Assembly: GCA_027886795.1 (NCBI GenBank)
Contig: JAPCJU010000055.1
Coordinates: 1 to 7,321, forward strand
Direction: 5' to 3'
DNA from: Nitrososphaerota archaeon
Lineage (GTDB): Archaea > Thermoproteota > Nitrososphaeria > Nitrososphaerales > CADDZS01
Length of the DNA: 7,321 nt
Shown here piece after piece: positions 5,589 to 7,321 of this stretch. Below the pieces are notes generated by a model. The model ran no database searches. It was given only the letters and a program-made list of their open reading frames with translations, and was not told the origin of the DNA. Position numbers and translations under genes: made by a program. Positions within the stretch are counted from its first letter, which is position 1. The number at the start of each line of letters is the position of its first letter.

Positions 5589-5629
5589 GGGAATCGAGGA
5601 AACCGACACCTGAATTCGGTTAGATTCCC
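5589..5629 (+). ncRNA. Two-part hairpin in the probable leader of the dehydrogenase gene
   Basis: The outer stem pairs GGGAATC (5589-5595) with GATTCCC (5623-5629). The inner stem pairs AACCGA (5601-5606) with TCGGTT (5616-5621). They are separated by an asymmetric internal loop (GAGGA on the left, A on the right) and capped by a 9-base loop. That gives thirteen Watson-Crick pairs in total. This could be a structured 5' UTR, a transcription attenuator or a protein-binding site. It matches no RNA family that I know. Confidence 0.4.
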
Positions 5630-5718
5630 CGATCCAAGAGAGTAAGAAATGTGTTGAGTTCAGACCGAGATGAAAAAGAAATAGGTGGCTCCTCTAGAAA
5701 GAAGAAGATCGTGATGAC

Positions 5719-6465
5719 ATGAAAACTTCCGGAAACACGGTATTGATTACTGGAGGAGCTACAGGTATTGGTTTCGCGCTTGCTGCGGCTCTCTCCAATC
5801 AGGGAAACGAGGTGATAATCTGTGGAAGGCGAGAGGAAAAGCTTAGCGAGGCCAAGGAAAAACTTCCAGGGATTAGCATTAGGACGTGCGATATTTCCCA
5901 ACAAGCCGAAATCGAATCCTTGTTTGACTGGGTCACCTCCAACTTTCCTGGTATCAATGTACTTGTGAACAACGCCGGAATGCAGAGGGCGATAGACTTC
6001 AGGAAGGGCGTTGAAGATCTCATAAAGAATGAAGATGAGATCAATGTGAATCTGAAGGCCCAGATATACCTGGCTGCTTATTTTGTGCCGGTATTCTCCA
6101 GAAGGCAGACGGAATCTGCCATAATCAATGTCTCTTCGGGCTTGGCTTTCGTTCCACTTGCGAAGTTTCCAATTTATTGCGCAACTAAAGCTGCGATCCA
6201 CTCCTTCACGATTTCACTTAGGCACCAGCTCAGGGTAACTCCAATCAGAGTGTTCGAGGTGATCCCTCCGACGGTATATGATACGGAACTCAAGGGAAAG
6301 CCGCTTCAGAAAAGTGATTGGACAGTTTCGTCCTACGAAGTTGCAGATGCCGTAATGAAGGGTCTAAAAAACAACGATTATGAAATTTCCCTGGGTGCCG
6401 CGAAAAACTGGATCAATGGGTCCAAGAATGAACTGGAGATCGCATTCAATAACATGAATCGTTAG
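5719..6465 (+). CDS. Classical short-chain dehydrogenase/reductase, DltE-like (COG3967 type)
   Basis: The 248-residue product is an NAD(P)-dependent oxidoreductase of the cytoplasm. The cofactor site is TGGATGIG (11-18), with Asp58 in CDIS and NNAG at 84-87. The catalytic set is complete: Asn111 (NVNLK), Ser140 (NVSSG), Tyr153 and Lys157 (YCATK). CGRREEKL after the second strand has an Arg pair that often favours NADP. The whole run, from MKTSGNTVLITGG to INVSSGLAFVPLA and AIHSFTISLRHQL, closely recalls DltE, an SDR first named from bacterial dlt loci. Archaea lack D-alanylated teichoic acids, so the substrate must differ and the name should not be read as function. ATG at 5719 is the first start after an in-frame TAG (5695-5697); the ribosome-binding site is weak (GTGAT 3 bases upstream). 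It is monocistronic and may be preceded by the structured leader at 5589-5629. Confidence 0.9.
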   Translation: MKTSGNTVLITGGATGIGFALAAALSNQGNEVIICGRREEKLSEAKEKLPGISIRTCDISQQAEIESLFDWVTSNFPGINVLVNNAGMQRAIDFRKGVEDLIKNEDEINVNLKAQIYLAAYFVPVFSRRQTESAIINVSSGLAFVPLAKFPIYCATKAAIHSFTISLRHQLRVTPIRVFEVIPPTVYDTELKGKPLQKSDWTVSSYEVADAVMKGLKNNDYEISLGAAKNWINGSKNELEIAFNNMNR

Positions 6466-6518
6466 GGCGCTTAATTCCTTTAACTGGGGTGAGTTAGATT
6501 ATACCTATCTGACATTTG

Positions 6519-6536
6519 AAACGATTGGATTCGTTT
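6519..6536. terminator. Small hairpin between the convergent dehydrogenase and propeller genes
   Basis: AAACGA (6519-6524) and TCGTTT (6531-6536) pair around a 6-base loop, roughly in the middle of the 121-base convergent gap. The short stem ends in T3 on either strand, so it might help end both transcripts. The evidence is weak. Confidence 0.2.
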
Positions 6537-6586
6537 ATGCTGGAAGGAATGACCGAAGTCGTTTCTTCTGCTGACCTTCGATCTGA

Positions 6587-7321
6587 TTAGCCGCTCATGC
6601 AGAATCTTACGGAGTTGTTCAGATTCCAAAGATAATAGAAATCATCCTGCCAACTTGCGACCAGTTGCCCATTGATGGAAGTACCAGAGTCCACCAGATA
6701 GTTTGTGAAATTCATTCCAAAGTTTGTAGATCGCGCAATGAAAAGATCGTTAACTCCATTCAGATTTGAATTCCAAGATACTTCTAGGACTGGACCATTG
6801 GAGATGATTTCTGGGTCATTTTGTTCTGATGACAGATCAAATATGCCAGTGGTCCCTGATATATTCAGAGGACTGGAGTAAGTTGTACCGTTATCTTTGC
6901 TAGTTGCAGTAAAGACCTCAAAATCATTTGTTACACCAGCTGGAAATCTCCAGGAGACATAGACGTTGGATCCAACGGCGATTATCTTACCTTCTCTCGC
7001 AATTCCATAACCACTAACATTTTGAAATTGGCCGAATGTCGTTCCATTGTTGGTGCTTTTCGCAATCATCATTGTGCTTGTTGTCGGCGTGCCAAGCACA
7101 TTTTGAATCCTCCAAAGTACGAACAAGAATCCGAAAGGAGACACTGACAATTCAGGCTCACGCGATATTCCTTTCCCAAGAGGCTGATAAGTAAATGTAG
7201 TTCCATTATCATGACTTGTTGCTAATTCTATATACCTAGGGGCATTGGCGGTGCCAGTAGTAGAATTTTCCCACACTGCATAAACATTGGAGCCAAACGC
7301 TGCCGATTCTATTTCTTGGGA
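6587..7321 (-). CDS. Asp-box (BNR/sialidase-like) beta-propeller protein, N-terminal part beyond the window
   Basis: The frame is open from the right window edge to TAA at 6587-6589, giving 244 residues. A GTG at 7276 is internal, since the 15 codons before it continue the repeat (AAFGSNVYAVW). Four Asp-box-like motifs occur: SHDNGTTF (36-43), STNNGTTF (89-96), SKDNGTTY (141-148) and STNFGMNF (198-205), spaced 53, 52 and 57 residues apart. Between them are strands such as GSNVYVSWRF. Each unit is one propeller blade. The last box is degenerate (GMNF). Many Asn-x-Thr/Ser sequons suggest an extracellular glycoprotein. Repeats of this style are abundant in Nitrososphaera-type archaea. Asp boxes are structural and do not prove sialidase activity; no catalytic residues can be judged from this part. 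The protein ends soon after the last blade (RFCMSG) with no C-terminal anchor, so any membrane segment would be N-terminal. Confidence 0.85.
   Translation of the reverse strand, partial: SQEIESAAFGSNVYAVWENSTTGTANAPRYIELATSHDNGTTFTYQPLGKGISREPELSVSPFGFLFVLWRIQNVLGTPTTSTMMIAKSTNNGTTFGQFQNVSGYGIAREGKIIAVGSNVYVSWRFPAGVTNDFEVFTATSKDNGTTYSSPLNISGTTGIFDLSSEQNDPEIISNGPVLEVSWNSNLNGVNDLFIARSTNFGMNFTNYLVDSGTSINGQLVASWQDDFYYLWNLNNSVRFCMSG

Larger units (their letters stand above)
5184..5718. other. 535-base region without a confident gene
   Basis: The region begins after the RDD stop codon and ends at the dehydrogenase start. It holds two T6 runs (5347-5352 and 5400-5405), either of which could end the RDD transcript; a doubtful minus-strand 25-codon ORF (5410-5487); a TATA-like box (5552-5561); and a strong hairpin (5589-5629). 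A GGGAGG at 5513-5518 has no start codon at a suitable distance. A 63-codon plus-strand frame at 5232-5423 lacks a ribosome-binding site and any recognisable protein character. No tRNA or known RNA family was recognised. Confidence 0.6.

Noticed and set aside
5620..6201. 193-codon minus-strand frame
   Set aside because: It lies opposite the well-supported dehydrogenase, has an implausible composition, and is a shadow of that gene.

Overview
This 7.3-kb window looks like a stretch of archaeal chromosome, most likely from the Thaumarchaeota/Nitrososphaeria lineage. Four things point there: a bacterio-opsin-activator type helix-turn-helix regulator, a multi-CBS protein of the type seen in that group, a surface-anchored WtpA-like solute-binding protein with a Ser/Thr-rich stalk, and a secreted Asp-box propeller rich in Asn-x-Thr/Ser sequons. 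Promoter-like TATA elements and GTG starts also fit archaea. The lineage call is inference from protein style, since no marker gene is present.

Layout, left to right. (1) The 3' part of a polytopic membrane protein of unknown function runs off the left edge (1-719, +). (2) A 205-base gap holds several clean inverted repeats, including a 9+9 bp palindrome directly upstream of a TATA-like box. (3) A membrane-anchored molybdate/tungstate-type solute-binding protein follows (925-2100, +), with no permease or ATPase beside it. (4) A small all-beta-looking hypothetical protein of 94 aa (2219-2503, +). (5) A CBS-domain protein (2755-3561, -) and a Bat-type HTH regulator (3662-4300, +) are divergently transcribed from a shared 100-base promoter region. 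(6) A zinc-ribbon/RDD membrane protein (4581-5183, +). (7) A 535-base region without a confident gene carries a strong two-part hairpin in what may be the 5' leader of the next gene. (8) A DltE-like short-chain dehydrogenase (5719-6465, +). (9) The C-terminal part of an Asp-box beta-propeller protein runs off the right edge (6587-7321, -).

No operon is evident: most genes stand alone with their own upstream regions, and the density of confident genes is low for an archaeon. A shared theme is the cell envelope (two membrane proteins, an anchored binding protein, a propeller probably on the surface) plus one local regulatory pair. No tRNA, rRNA, CRISPR array, transposase or integrase was recognised. 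Two very short minus-strand ORFs with a hydrophobic segment (4287-4382 and 5410-5487) and one 32-codon plus-strand ORF (2667-2765) are reported at low confidence.

I do not see a clear multi-gene novel system. The items most worth a second look are the orphan WtpA-like protein with its palindromic site, the hairpin leader of the dehydrogenase gene, the small membrane-peptide ORF tail-to-tail with the HTH regulator, and the 94-aa protein with a faint resemblance to phage tail protein U.
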